Notes under the pieces: model-generated
Databases searched by the model: none
What the model saw: the letters and a program-made list of their open reading frames with translations, nothing else
What the model was told of the DNA's origin: nothing
Program-made: the position numbers and the translations under genes
Shown here: positions 1 through 11,498 of the stretch, piece by piece
How the letters are laid out: each line of letters opens with the position of its first letter
How positions within the stretch are numbered: position 1 is the stretch's first letter
DNA from: Doris montereyensis
Lineage: Eukaryota > Mollusca > Gastropoda > Nudibranchia > Dorididae
Assembly (NCBI GenBank): GCA_037039925.1
Contig: JAXRKP010000409.1
Span: 211,001 to 275,000, forward strand
DNA length: 64,000 nucleotides
Reading direction: 5' to 3'

Positions 1-2740
1 TGGAAATTTATAAACCCACGGCTATTAGAGATAAATATTGAACCAAAAGGAAGAGAAATTGAATTATTAATAGCTTATGGACCAAACGAAGACGCCACTA
101 AAGAAGAAAAAGATACCTTCGAAAACGATTTACAAATAGTTGCAGAGAATCTTAAACACAAACAGGAACTAATGGTTTTAGGAGATTTAAACGCTAGAGT
201 AGGCAACAGTATAGAAACATCAGGAGGAGTAAAAGGTAAAGAAAGAGAGACAACAACTTCTCCAAATGGAGAGAGACTAATAAGATTTTTGCCTAAAGAA
301 TAACATGAAAATAGTCAACACCTTTTTTCCTCATAAAGATATCCACAAATATACAACAGTAAATGAAGAAAGGTTATGAAAAGTCAATGATAGACTACAT
401 AATAGTTAGCAGCTTCCTTTTTTACAGTACATTGGATGTAAGAGTAAACAGAGGAGCAGAAATATTTAGTGATCATCATTTAGTGATTGCCAAAATGAGA
501 TTACTGACTCAAGAAAACAAACAGAAAAGGAAAGAGAAGAAAACTACTAAACTCAAAATAAAGGAACTAAATAAACCAATAGTAAAAGAGATATACCAAT
601 CAAGGTTAAGAAGATTTATCGGTGAAAGGCAGATGGATCTGAAAGATAGCACAATAGAAGAAAAGTGTCAAAGAAACACTCCTCACTTGTACTGAAGAGG
701 TCTGTGGTAGGAAACAAATTAAAGGAGATGGAAAAAGAATAGCATGGTGGAATGAGAATGTCAAAACTAAGATCAAAGAAAAGAACGATGCCTGAAAGAA
801 ATACTTGTAAACAAAGAGACCAGAGGATAGGATAGATTACGTGAGTAAAAGAACTATCGCCAAAGAGGAAGTGAGGAAAGCAAAACGGGAACAATGGGAA
901 GAGTTTGGACAAAGACTTCGAAAAAGCTATCAAGGAAATCATAAGCTGTTCTAGGGGGGGCAATGAAGACCATGAAAAAGACCAAAGCATGCCCAATGAC
1001 AAATTAAGAATGCCAAAAGAGAAATAGGAAAGAAGACAGCCAAATCATGGAAGCGTGGAGAAAATATTTTCAACAATTACATAATCCCTCCAGAAACATA
1101 TGAAACAAGGAGTAATGATCAATTAGTAAGAGTAACAAGTAATCCAGAGGACACAACTGAAGATGTAGATATATTAGCTATAAGAAAAGGGAAATTAGGA
1201 AAAGCCCCAGGAGCAGATCAAGCGTATCCAGAAATGATTAAAAACCAAGGGAGAGAGGCAGACAAACTATTACATGCAATATGCTAACAAGCATGGAAGT
1301 CCAAAGAGGTGCTAGACGACTGGAAAAAAGGAACAGTAGTACCAATACATAAGAAAGGATCAACTATGGAATGCTCAAACTATAGAGGGATATCACTACT
1401 TAGCGTACCAGGAAAAGAGTAGAGGATCCGATTGAAGAGCATCAGAGTGGATCTAGACCAGGAAGAAGTGTACAAGACCACATATTTACAATTAGACAAA
1501 TAATAGAAAAATTCCTTGAGAGAAACAATGATTTGCACCTTTGTTTTATTGACTTAGAAAAGACATTTGACACTGGGACGAACTATGGCATTCCTTAAAA
1601 GAACACAATGTAGAGCAAAATTTAATAGAAGCCATTAAAAGTTTTTACAATAAACCAACATGTGCAGTGGGAGTAGCTGGAAACAAAGCTGCAGAATTTG
1701 ATGTAGACATAGGGGTAAGACAGGGTTGTATCCTAAGTCCTCTTTTGTTTATCACATTTATGGATTGAGTCACAAAGGCATTCTCAAAAATGAAGAAACT
1801 GAATGTAGGTATGTGGAAGCTCAAACCAGTAAATGTATCAATGCTTTCATTTGCCGATGATTTAAATGTTTGGAAAATCATAAAGTGACCTTCAGTCGAA
1901 TATCAACATTATGAACAATGAACTAAATAAAAGAGGAATGAGAGTAAATGCAAAGAAAACTAAAACAATGCTAGTAACTAAACTAGGAAGCTAAAACACT
2001 AAATCATAAATTGGGCAGGGAGAATTTAGAACAAGTTCACAGCTACAATTTCCTAGGAGTAATGATTAACTCTGAGGGAAAACTAAGAGAAGAAATCAGC
2101 CAGAGAATCCAAAAGGCAAGTGCAATATATAACCATCTAGGAAAGGCATTTCATATAAACAATAATTCAACAACAAAACCAAAATGGCAGTATACAACAC
2201 AGTTTACTGTCTACTCTCCTCCCTTAGAGAATACAGTAGAGTACAGGCAGCTGAAATGAAATATCTAAGAAGAGTAGTAGGGAAAACTAAAAGAGACAAA
2301 ATCACCAAAAACACAACAATAAGAGATCAAACCAAAGCAGATGGCATAAAAAGAAGAAAGATAGAAATAAATCAATTGAGATGGTTTGGGCATGTAAAAG
2401 AGAAAGAAACAGTAGAAAGCAAAATGGCAAATCAGTATACAGAAATAAAAAAAACAGAAGAAATGAAATATCTAAGAAGAAGTAGAAAACTAAAAGAGAC
2501 AAAATTGAAGAATAAAAATAAGATTAATCATTTTTAAAGAGGACAGTAGGCTAAATCAAACAGTGCTAAAACCAAGGTAAAAAACCAAAAGGCAGACCTC
2601 GGAGAAAGTGGGAAGAAGATATAAAAGAGGCATTGAAGAATAGAAATTTAACATTTTTGGAAGGAAACAGAAAATGCCAGGACAGGGCATCCTGGAGAAA
2701 GATCATCTCAGGCATCTGAACCCACACACCGAAAGGTAGA
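1..2740 (+). mobile_element. Decayed non-LTR retrotransposon (LINE), copy 1, 5'-truncated by window edge
   Basis: This is a LINE of the endonuclease plus reverse-transcriptase type. Bases 1-350 encode the C-terminal half of an endonuclease/exonuclease/phosphatase domain (GDLNARVGN near 180-210). Bases 1140-1870 encode a reverse transcriptase: DDWKKGTVVPIHKKGS near 1315, SNYRGISLL near 1375, RQGCILSPLLF near 1720 and the catalytic FADD near 1852. Bases 2011-2740 encode the C-terminal LINE region (YNFLGVMINSEGKL, then LRWFGHVK and a basic RPRRKWEEDIK-like end). Frameshifts and stops break every domain, so it is inactive. Bases 1-905 align closely with 59288-60190, a second copy of the family on the same strand. 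I cannot place the clade firmly; RTE-like is my best guess. Confidence 0.9.
1140..1880 (+). pseudogene. LINE reverse-transcriptase domain, disrupted
   Basis: Three-frame reading gives successive reverse-transcriptase blocks: a linker with KLGKAPGADQ, the fingers block DDWKKGTVVPIHKK, the NYRGISLL block, a FRSGRSVQDHIFTIRQII block, CFIDLEKTFD (palm motif A), the IGVRQGCILSPLLF block (motif B) and SMLSFADD (motif C with the catalytic aspartates). The order is correct for a complete palm. In-frame stops (for example in the ATGC-TAA near 1285) and small indels separate the blocks, so no continuous protein is made. Confidence 0.85.
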
Positions 2741-3690
2741 ATGGGAAATGATAAACAAACAGCCCCCACCCCTTATGCAGTCCAGTGGTTTTTCACATCT
2801 TCCCCCCACTTCTGGATGTAAGCCTGCCTCCTTAGTCCTTTCTATATAGTAGGAATATAGACTCTTGTACTTTCTAACATCTATACACTTCAAAAAGCCA
2901 TCCTTCCTTTTGTCTAGATACCACATGTCATCATGACCATGTGAAATGGACCTGTTTGAGAGATCAAAGTCCCTTTGTTGCTCGTCGCTGAACTCAAATG
3001 AAAGCCTCAATTTTCCCCTGTACTTTCAACAAACTAATCTCTTCATGCTTATGTGAATAAGAGGTGGAAATGTATTTTGACGTATGTGACGTTTGACAAT
3101 ATAACCATCAACACAATGCTCCCCCTGATTGATCAACCCTGAACATGGTTTCTTTCTATTGACTGAAGGTCACATCCTCCATTCAGGCTGACTATAGGTA
3201 TGCAATGTGATTGGCCACTGATATGCTATTTGTATCAATCACTATTTCTCACTTGTGGGTGAAGCTTCTTACTAAAGTAATTGACATCAGTCGAGAAGTT
3301 GTGTCAGTCATACGAAGATAAGAGTCTTTGGTTTTGTCCACTTTGCCTGTGTTTTTGTATCTTTATAAGAAATAATCGAGTGTGTGTTAGACTCAGATAT
3401 AAACTATCACTTTCACCCTTTTAGAATAATAGACTTTCTCTGTTCGGCATGGCGTGGTTGATCAGCGTAATTGGTCAGAATAGAGGTATTCCCAAAACCC
3501 GTCCTTGAGTGCACTGCAGTGCAATTATACGGGACCCGCCATCAACGCTTTGTCTCGCTGGAAGACCCGTATTGAAGCAAATATATGGGACCCGTCGTTA
3601 GCACAGGTGTGCTTAGAGTGCTCAGCAGCAGGCAAATATATGGGACCTGCCTGAAAAGGGCTAAGATCATGTCAAGGAGGCCATTATTAT
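2741..3690. other. Intergenic, no gene recognised
   Basis: No supported exon or RNA gene is seen. A 100-codon minus-strand frame (3010-2708) overlaps the LINE end and has no family I recognise. Around 3490-3650 the phrase TATGGGACC/GGGACCCG recurs three times at irregular spacing without forming a clear tandem array. Confidence 0.4.
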
Positions 3691-3905
3691 TACCTCGTAG
3701 CCCAGTGGCTAGACTGTTGCTACACTAAACTGTGAGATCCTGCCAAATGTGTTCTTTGGGGAAAATTGTAACATATATATACATTTTCTCACTCGTCCCA
3801 AGTCCAAATGGTTACCCGCATCAGCTGGGGAGTAAAATCTGTGACAGATTAATGCCATGGCCAGGCCACATTTCACTTTGTGCTTTGATAAATGGGACAT
3901 TCTTC
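3690..3905 (+). mobile_element. tRNA-derived SINE, family A
   Basis: The head resembles a pol III internal promoter: TAGCCCAGTGG at about 3699 fits an A box. The body carries the phrases AAATGGTTACCCGCATCAG and GGGGAGTAAAAT (3806-3840). The same body phrases recur in reverse orientation near 8560-8620, 15190-15235 and 15640-15672, which defines a dispersed family. The B box here is too degraded to call. Confidence 0.6.
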
Positions 3906-5027
3906 CCTCCAGTTGTTATACATATATATAATGCCTCATTTTAGGGGGGAGGGCAGTTCAGCACAAAAATAACATGATTCAATATGGCAATGCTAGATCT
4001 ATCCAGCTGATCTCTAAAAAAAAAATGTCCAATCAGTAGCATTAGTTAGAGGCTTTCTTTCACTCTCATTGCATTGTATTTCCTCTTGTTTACTTACACA
4101 TAGATGAAGAAACTATGCCTTAAGATTACTTACTGTGATGTAAAAAAAAGGTGATGAATTTCTGGTTAGGAAGAAATAAATGACCAAAAAATAAAAAGGT
4201 GAGCTGGAAGGCAATCTGCAGTCTAAACCTAAGATAAAATCAACACTATTATACTACACTGTTACTCCATTCATTCACACATCCTGACTAAAGTGAAGAG
4301 CTCGAATCGATGGCCACCAGATTTGAGTAGATCTAAAAGCTCTTAAAGTAAACACTGATTCTCAATGAACTGTACTCAAACCAACACATGGACTGCGTGT
4401 AGGGCGATAACACACTGACTGACAGTGCTCAGGAACGCAGTAAGGCTAAACAACTAATCATCCAAGTTGATTTCCTGTGCCTCGTTGAGCAGCAACAAGA
4501 TCTCAACGTGACGGGGAGAAATCTACTCCGTATCTCCAAATTTTGTCAACCCTAAACATATTATGGGGAAACACTTAAAACGTGGAGTTACCAAATAATT
4601 TTTTGCATTTCTGTTCCTTGCAATGCTCTTACCAAATCCAGGTACGATGCATTCTTTCGCGAAGCTAGGCAAACACACTGAAGTCACGAAAACAGTACTG
4701 TGGCCCAACAAACGAGGTTTCGATGTTGAAGTCGAAGGTAGTGATATTTCGATTCGGTTGAAAGACCTCAAAGCGGAAGTTAAACTTATTATTATGACCT
4801 GGGGTGGCAAAAGCGAAAGTAAAAGAAGAATGGACGGAGTCAGGAGTTACGGAGAAGCGAGAAAGGCGATGTAATGATGGCGTGCAAGGCTCAAGACTGA
4901 AGTGAGGAACGACCATAATACCTAGCAAATTAGCTTTAGAACTAATCAATGAAATATGTGATTTGAACGCAGATCAGAAGATTTAAGAGTAGATCTAAAT
5001 CTGTTATAGTTACAGTGTTATAATTGA
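3906..5027. other. Intergenic, no gene recognised
   Basis: Overlapping frames of 80-95 codons occur on both strands at 4523-4949, but none has a recognisable domain or splice context. The stretch could hold an upstream exon of XRCC2 or nothing. I see no repeat structure. Confidence 0.35.
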
Positions 5028-5075
5028 TTGGATCTAGATCTAGATCTAGATTCTAGGTCTAGATCTAGATCTCTA
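5028..5075. repeat. GATCTA hexamer repeat
   Basis: A short run of GATCTA/TCTAGA hexamers interrupted by one divergent unit. Single AGATCT and TCTAGA words are scattered through the whole window, so this looks like local expansion of a genome-wide word bias. Confidence 0.85.
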
Positions 5076-5229
5076 GGTGCAGCTGAGCTAGCTCAGTTCG
5101 TCCACAGTTCAGTGGTTAATCATATTAATGTTAACCCAAGACAAAGCGCAGCTTTTTGCCATGATCGCTTTCAACAGAGACGCTCTGCCGTGGAACGTGA
5201 AGCCAGCACTGGACATGTGACCATGTGAT

Positions 5230-6170
5230 TGACACCCCTTTTTTCTAGCTAAAGAGCTGTACAGCTAGCATTATGTCTTCGGCAAGGCGGTAGCGGGGAA
5301 GGTTACGTATTTATCGGTCATGTTATGTAATAATTCATGGAGCACATAAATCCTGTAGCCCTGGCCGTCTCCATCCAGGCAACTCTGCTCTGTTATTGAA
5401 CGTAAAGCGAAGGTAAGACTGGCTCTGACCGGATGATGGACATCTGGTCCTGCAGTCACTAGCCTAGCACTGTGTAGAGCTGGGTATTTTGTAGTCATGG
5501 CGTTAGGAGGGAAAATTACGCATTTATTGTTATATCATAACAGCAATTTTTTAATAGATGACAAGATAAATCTGTCCGACATATTGTTTTTCCTCAATAA
5601 GAGATATAATTTGTTACATGCACTGTATTGGAATGTTTTCTTATTGCTCAAAAGTATGGTAATTTAGCCCACTCCCGCCGAAAGCCACGTGTTTTCGGGC
5701 TATCATATTCTACATGTCAATGCATTGTGTGAAATTATAAAGTCAATTCAGAAACGATTTCAACCTATCAATATGCAATCAATCCACGCCCCCCACCCCC
5801 CTCCGACACCTACATTTGTATGCATGTATACTTTTCTATGTTAGGTAGAATATAATCTGAATATAAATTTTATTTGTAATGTGACAATACAACTGTCTAC
5901 GATCAAGTGAATTTTTCCATTTGCCATGCCCTTCACTTACTCCCCTTTGTATACCTATTCTTGTTATGTTTCAATGTTAAGATAGAAATTTGTTTGTAGC
6001 TTTGTAAAATTGTATCATGTGACCAAGCCAATTTTCTTATCTGAAATTAATAAAATTATCATATCTTAATAAATGAAACTCGTGTGTTTTATCCATCATC
6101 ATGATTTTTATAGTTAATTTACAAATGCACAAGATATACTAAACCTGTTGCATGTATGTTAAAAGTTTTA
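5230..6170. other. Intergenic, no gene recognised
   Basis: A-T rich after 5500. Nothing resembling an exon with flanking splice sites was found. The end of the stretch (6040-6075) contains AATAAA-like words, but no upstream gene was found for them to serve. Confidence 0.35.
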
Positions 6171-6171
6171 C

Positions 6172-6625
6172 TAGACAGATGGTTTGGGCATGTAAACAGA
6201 ATGATTAAAAAGATAATAGCTAGATCGGTATACAATGCTAAAACTCAAGGTAAAAGACCAAAAGATAGACCTTGGAGAATGTGGAAAGAAGACATAGATC
6301 TAGTTGACTGGTGGCTTTTAAATCAGGACTAAAATTTAATCTTTTTATGCTGTATGTTAATGAGTATGTTTTATCATGCTGTGCACATGTAAAATATTAT
6401 GTTGTTATGCTGCCATTGTAAAGCGCTTAGAGCCTGTTTTTCGGGGAAGAGTGCTATATAAGTGCCATTTATTATTATTATTATAAAAGTGGCACAAAAG
6501 TAAAGAAATGTTGCCTTTGCAGAAGGAAACAGAAAATTTCAAGACAGGGTAGCTTGGAGAAAGATGATTTCAAGTTTCTAAACCATACACTGGGGAAAGT
6601 AGAATGGGAACTGATAAAGAAAGAA
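6172..6625 (+). mobile_element. LINE 3' fragment split by a nested short element
   Basis: 6176-6300 reads as the LINE C-terminal block (DGLGM-type RWFGHVNRMIKK, then KTQGKRPKDRPWRMWKEDI), matching the end of the copy at 2380-2640. 6487-6620 resumes the same alignment (GCACAAAAG, then GGAAACAGAAAAT and AAGACAGGGTAGCTTGGAG). The two halves are separated by 6303-6486, described separately. Confidence 0.75.
6303..6486 (+). mobile_element. Short retroelement ending in (ATT)n, nested in the LINE fragment
   Basis: The 3' part reads AAAGCGCTTAGAGCCTG, then GTGCTATATAAGTGCC and a short (ATT)n tail (6418-6486). This tail type is common in animal short retroelements ending in an ATT microsatellite. It interrupts an otherwise continuous LINE alignment, so it inserted later than the LINE. 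Confidence 0.6.
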
Positions 6626-6859
6626 AAGAAATATATATATGCCCACTGATCTGATTCAAAGTTTGTATATTTTTACAAGTTCACTTATTTTATACACAGG
6701 AAAGTGTGTAAGAAACAAACCTGCCAAAGAAAATACAAGCACTTGGCCATAAGTGGATGTCTAATGTCTTCCTCCTCTCGCAATCGGAGGTCAGAATCAG
6801 GAGCTCAGGTGAAAATTCAATTTTTTCTTCTTTTTTTCTTGAAGTAACTGACCAACTCA

Positions 6860-7165
6860 ATTCTGTACTCCAGAGGCAAGATGTCGGCCCCTCAACCAAA
6901 TGTTGGTGGGGTCAGGCCGCAGCGTGGCAGGTTGAAATGTTTTTTCAAGTAAAACCTACCCCCTGGTCCAGGTAGGTGGATCGACACCTAGCCTCATCGG
7001 AGACGGGTGATAAAAATGAAGTTCGTGTACAGATCACAACACTCTGTGCACGTTAAAGATCCCATGGCTGTTTACAGGGCAGTCCAGGCAAAATTTAAAA
7101 TTTTATCAAAACCCCTGAGATTACCTTAGCTGTGGATGTGGGTAAAATTATATCAAATCAGATCT
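6860..7165 (+). mobile_element. tRNA-derived SINE, family B, copy 1
   Basis: Shares head and body with the copy at 31805-32110: CCAGAGGCAAG and CCTCAACCAAA in the tRNA-like head, CAGATCACAACACT and CCATGGCTGTTTACAGG in the body, then GGGTAAAATTATATCAAAT near the tail. The B box of this copy is altered (GGGTCAGGCC), while copy 2 keeps an intact one. Confidence 0.75.
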
Positions 7166-8160
7166 TGAGTATTACTGTTAGCAGACATGTTTCAGAGCTT
7201 AATCACTGTCAATCAAGTTTTGATTTTAAACTAATAGTTATGTGTTAATTTATCTTAAAAGTTTTCAAAGCTACATTTTAGTTTTTAATTTGATTTATAT
7301 TGGCACATGTACTTGAAAGTGTGTTCCACAGTCTTACTGTACTACCAGTGTAGTCACCCTTAGCGTCACGGTCGATAGCGTAACGCTTCCGTTATGAGAC
7401 CACTTAATGGCTGTAAGAAAATTTTGTCTTTATAGAAGTCACTGGATAGTGTCAGGGGAGTTTTATCTTACCTTCAGGGGGCCTTGTTGTGATGAAAATA
7501 GTGCCCAATTTGACGTGAGGAACAAAGTCTGTCACGCGACTAACGAATACTGGTACATGTCACGCATTTGTTTATGGCTGCTATGATGTCATGCTGTCTG
7601 GACTTCACGGCAAAGGGGCAGATAATTCAAACTAGACCACTCTCTGCAAGAGGAGACAACCAATTCACACATCTCTGTAAGACAACAGTCTAAGCCGACC
7701 ATTCCCCCAGACTCTTACGCAACATAGGGCTGGTCAGGTGTGAACCTTTTTTTTTTTAGGCTTAGGTGTGCTAAACATAGTCTGCTCTGAATTTCCGGTG
7801 ACTTTCCTTCTTTTCCCTTTCCTTAGAAAAAAAGAAAGAGAAACAAATTAAGGCTGAAAAAACAATAACTAATAACACAAAAAATAACCCAGACTGAATG
7901 TCAGTTGATTTCATGATCAGGGGAAGTCACATTTTTTAAAACGCTCTTATAAAGATCTTGTTCCAGACCCAACAGTGCTAGGATTCAAACCCAGGACCTC
8001 ACAATTCTTAATTGTCTGAATTTAACTTTACTGGATGATCTTCTCACAGCGTACCCTGTCTAGGTACTCTCTTTTTCCATCCACTTCCACTATGATATTT
8101 CACATTTTATTTTCATCTAGTGCTTTTATTATCTTCCTCTTGTTTATTTTATTAGTCTGC
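7166..8160. other. Intergenic, no gene recognised
   Basis: No exon is identified. XRCC2 needs a short first coding exon upstream of 8743; this stretch is a candidate location but no ATG-to-donor segment here is convincing. A tRNA-like B box phrase (GGATTCAAACCC at about 7980) suggests another decayed SINE head on the minus strand. Confidence 0.3.
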
Positions 8161-8164
8161 TTTT

Positions 8165-8280
8165 AGATTGTTGGGTGGTTAGCCGATGTTATTGATAGGT
8201 CCTACTTTTTTCCATTTATCCTTTTACATGTTTTTCATCTTGCTGTTTCCTCACTTAAATCACCCTCCCATAGGGAGGGA
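8165..8280. repeat. Dispersed GGTAGGTCCTAC family, member
   Basis: Carries the family order: GGTGGTTAGC, a GATAGGTCCTACTT block, a T/C-rich middle, CATCTTGCTGTTTCCTC and TAAATCACCCT. Similar segments lie at 12462-12625, 29018-29160, 29395-29500, 33125-33265, 34628-34745 and 37325-37475. Confidence 0.6.
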
Positions 8281-8524
8281 GGAGTACATTGTGATAACAA
8301 ACGAATTTGTCGTATTTTTGCTCATTGCCAATACAACTGTCTCCTGTTAGGTATTTTCTAACAGTAGATTTATTTAATAAATGTAAAATAAAGACATGAA
8401 TTAACGTCTTTCTGCGTTTTATCTTGGCTGTTTGTAAAGTCAAGTTCCATCAATGCTATTACAGCTCACAGAGCCGGAGCTTATCCCAGTTTATTGTAGT
8501 AGCATGAAATGAAAGAACAGATCA

Positions 8525-8700
8525 TAATAATCACCCCTTGGACACCCCTTGGACAGCTAGCCTGATGCAGGTTTTTACTCTCAAGCTAGTGCATGTACCC
8601 ATTTGCACCCAGGTCGAGAGGGGAAATGCGATAACTAGCTTTGCTGGGATTCAGAACCCAGCCTAGCAGCCTAATCACTGGGCACTGACACCACTCTTCT
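8525..8700 (-). mobile_element. tRNA-derived SINE, family A, reverse copy
   Basis: On the minus strand the head reads TGCCCAGTGATTAGG (A-box region) followed by GGTTCTGAATCC (B box), a usable pol III promoter layout. Further on come AAATGGGTACATGC and AGCTTGAGAGTAAAA, the same body as in the plus copy at 3690. It lies directly upstream of the XRCC2 splice acceptor. Confidence 0.7.
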
Positions 8701-8742
8701 TACCTGATAATGATTTATTTCCCCTTGATCTTTTCCTTTCAG

Positions 8743-9863
8743 CTTCTTGCAAGGCTGAGCACTAGACCTGATGTGACGGATGTGGACTCGTTTATCTTCG
8801 AGAAAGTCATGCCTTCAACCAGTCAACTCGTAGAGCTTTATGGGACGGAGGGAGTCGGAAAAACAGAACTTGCTCTACACTGTGCCGCCAGGGTTTGCCT
8901 ACCTGCCTCCAAGAATGGAATTGCGTTGTCAGGATTAGAGGCAAAAGTCGTATATATGGACACTGAGTTAAAATTTTCAATACTGCAACTGGCTGTAATT
9001 TTAGAGAAACAGATTCTAAAGATAGTGAATTCAAAGTCAACGCATCAATCAAGTGCAAAAGACAGTGAAGAACGTCAAGGCATACATGGTGATAACGTGG
9101 AAATAAAATCAGAATATGTGGATCAAACTCATGTGATTCCCACCAAGGAACTGGATGGAGAAGATTCAAGTTTCACTCATGCTGAGACAAGGCTGTTGGG
9201 ACATAAACGTGAAACCTTACTAGAAAGAGGTGAGGAAACTAGGAAGCCTCCCGAGGTGTTGCGTTCTCTCCCCATGAGGTAGAAGAAATCGTTCAAGAAT
9301 CCCTTGGTCGTGTTCAAGTTGTCAGACCGCTAGACTCGCAGCAACTTCTGGCGTCGTTGGTATCTTTAGAAACAAATTTATCAGAGGACCCTCTTTACGC
9401 TTTGCTTATCATCGACTCCATCTCTGCCTTCTACTGGATGGACAGATTTGCATCTCCGGCCAGTTATCAGCACTTGGATTCCAGAATGGCCCCAATTGCA
9501 AAAATGTTGAAACGATATTCATCAGAGCTGGGCATTCCATGCTTAATTACAAAGTCTGCATATTTCAGCAGTAAGACCAATTCTGGCCAGGAACGTTCGG
9601 CCTCTGTGAGTTGTAATTCCTCCTCAGACATTGAAAAAATAAAAACTTCTGAGCTTTATGCGTACAATGAGTATTTTGGTAAGTCGTGGTCATCTGTCAA
9701 TGCAAGAAAGGTTATTCTCAATAGCGTCATTGATGAAGTAAAAACAGACGAAAGGAAGGGAGGAAAAACGAATGAGGTGGTGAAAAGAGTCTTGGCTTAC
9801 TGTGTTTCCTCTGAGACTATCAAACAGTATGTGTTCAAGGAAGATTTGTTGGTACCCATTTAA
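8743..9863 (+). CDS. XRCC2: XRCC2, main/last exon, with an internal reading-frame break
   Basis: XRCC2 is a RAD51 paralogue that works in homologous recombination (BCDX2 complex in vertebrates). An acceptor (TTTTCCTTTCAG) at 8731-8742 opens frame 1 with LLARLSTRPDV, matching human LLARLEGRSSL where human exon 2 begins, also phase 0. Walker A GTEGVGKTE is at 8842-8868; VVYMDTELKFSILQL follows. Frame 3 then carries EEIVQESLGRVQVV (from about 9276), Walker B LLIIDSISAFYWMDR (about 9402) and the C-terminus, with stop TAA at 9861-9863. Between them lies about 250 bp absent from the human protein. Frame 1 ends at TAG 9280 and frame 3 is closed upstream at 9240. Either there is a one-base error or mutation, or an intron: GT at 9025 and AG at 9241-9242 would join the frames exactly, although both sites are weak. 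The first coding exon was not found. Confidence 0.85.
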
Positions 9864-10198
9864 TCTAAGTTAATGTTTGTACAATATAATATTATTTTAC
9901 ATATTGTTATTCATCAACAACGGACTGCTACAAATTCCTCATATATTGTGCCAACATCTCAAGCTCCTTCCATGTCATTATTGTCATTGCCATCATCAAT
10001 GCAGTCTCTTCTCGATGATGTTCTTTTTGACCAGCCTCTCCATCTACTCCCTTATGAGTTCATTAAATCAAGCTGTGACTTGTGAAAATGCCGTTGATAT
10101 TATACATTATATTATAATTATATTAGTTTTGTTTCGAATTGATGAATTGAATTTAAGCTTCTTCTTCTTCTCTTTTTGTTGTTTGTATTTTTGTTGGG
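9864..10198 (+). other. Probable XRCC2 3' untranslated region
   Basis: Follows the XRCC2 stop. Candidate poly(A) words such as ATTAAA (about 10062) are present. Two overlapping short frames here look like chance. The 3' end is not defined. Confidence 0.4.
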
Positions 10199-10216
10199 TG
10201 GGGGGGGGGGGGGGGT
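10199..10216. repeat. Poly(G) run
   Basis: About 17 consecutive G at 10200-10216 after GGGTGG. It could form a G-quadruplex on the plus strand, and it is also a length-unstable site for sequencing. Confidence 0.9.
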
Positions 10217-10454
10217 TGTGGGACATGGATCAGAACTGGGGTTAAGTCAGAGACCAGCCTAGGGATCAAAACAGAGTTTGGGAGAGGGCAGAGTTGAGCT
10301 AACCTTGTGTTTGATGTTTGTAAATTGTCAAGACTTTTATTAATATTATGTGTATCAGTCAGTTTTTAGGTAGATTTGTGTAAAAAAAAAACATTGTTCA
10401 AGAGATGGTTGGACAACAATGTGTACTATACATGTACTTTTTTTTATGAATATC

Positions 10455-10680
<226 letters not shown>

Positions 10681-10769
10681 GGGGAGCTTTTGTGAAAAAA
10701 TTCAAGTTGGATTGATAATCCCTTTCTTTTGAAACATTACACAGGTTACAAGTTTGCATTCTCTATCGA

Positions 10770-11215
10770 AAGGAATGAGAAGAAGAAGAAAAGAATAAAG
10801 AGGCCAAGAAAATGACAAAGAAGAAGAAGGAGAAGAGGAAGAAGGAAGATAATAATATCAAGACGGAGAAGAGGAGAAGAAAAAGACACAGAAGAAGAGG
10901 AGGAGGAACAGCAGACGACAAAGAAGAAGAAAACAAAAGTGAAGAAGAAGGGGAAGAAAAAGACGAAGAGGAGGAAAAGAAAAAGATTAAGACGATCAAG
11001 AAGAATAAGAAGAGGAGAAAAAGAAGAATAAGACAAAGGAGAAGTAGGAGGGGAAGCAGAAGAAAAAGGAGAGGAAGAAAGAGGAGAAAAGAAGAAAATT
11101 AAGACGATCGAGAAGAAGAGGAGGAGAAAAAGAACACAAAAGAGAAGTAGGAGAGGAAGAAGAAAAATAGAAGTAAGACTAAGAGGGTAAGAAGGAGAAG
11201 AACAAGGAGGAGGAA
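10770..11215. repeat. Polypurine (AAG/AGG) tract of about 445 bp
   Basis: The plus strand is almost entirely A and G (GAAGAAG, GAGGAGG units, with GACGATCAAG-type breaks near 10990 and 11105). Frames of Lys/Glu/Arg on one strand and Phe/Ser/Leu on the other come from composition. Such mirror-rich polypurine DNA can adopt triplex (H-DNA) structure. Confidence 0.9.
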
Positions 11216-11498
11216 GATGAGATGAAAAATGCATTACTCTCCACCTAAAAAACAATTGTACTAATTATGATACATGTACATACTTTAAGTTACAGCCACC
11301 ACTTTTTTTTAGACCCATCATAGGAAATAGTACGATTTGACTAGTATTGTCATCCCAGTTTTCTCTACTGTGTATTGTTATGATGACACTATTCCAATTG
11401 ATGGAAGTCGCCGAACACACATCTCTTTCTCCATACCTGGCTGTTTGGGGAAAAGGCACTGTGCTATCCGTGTAAAGCACTTCCCGGCATTGACTCAC

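Noticed and set aside
2708..3010. 100-codon minus-strand frame with SISHGHDDMWYLDKRKDG
   Set aside because: Overlaps the LINE end, has no recognised family and no second exon or homologous copy in the window.
4523..4949. Overlapping frames on both strands as a candidate upstream exon
   Set aside because: No similarity to the XRCC2 N-terminus or other known protein, and no convincing splice donor.
10746..11255. 169-codon minus-strand frame and Lys/Glu-rich plus-strand frame
   Set aside because: Pure composition effect of the polypurine tract; no ordered domain and no splice context.
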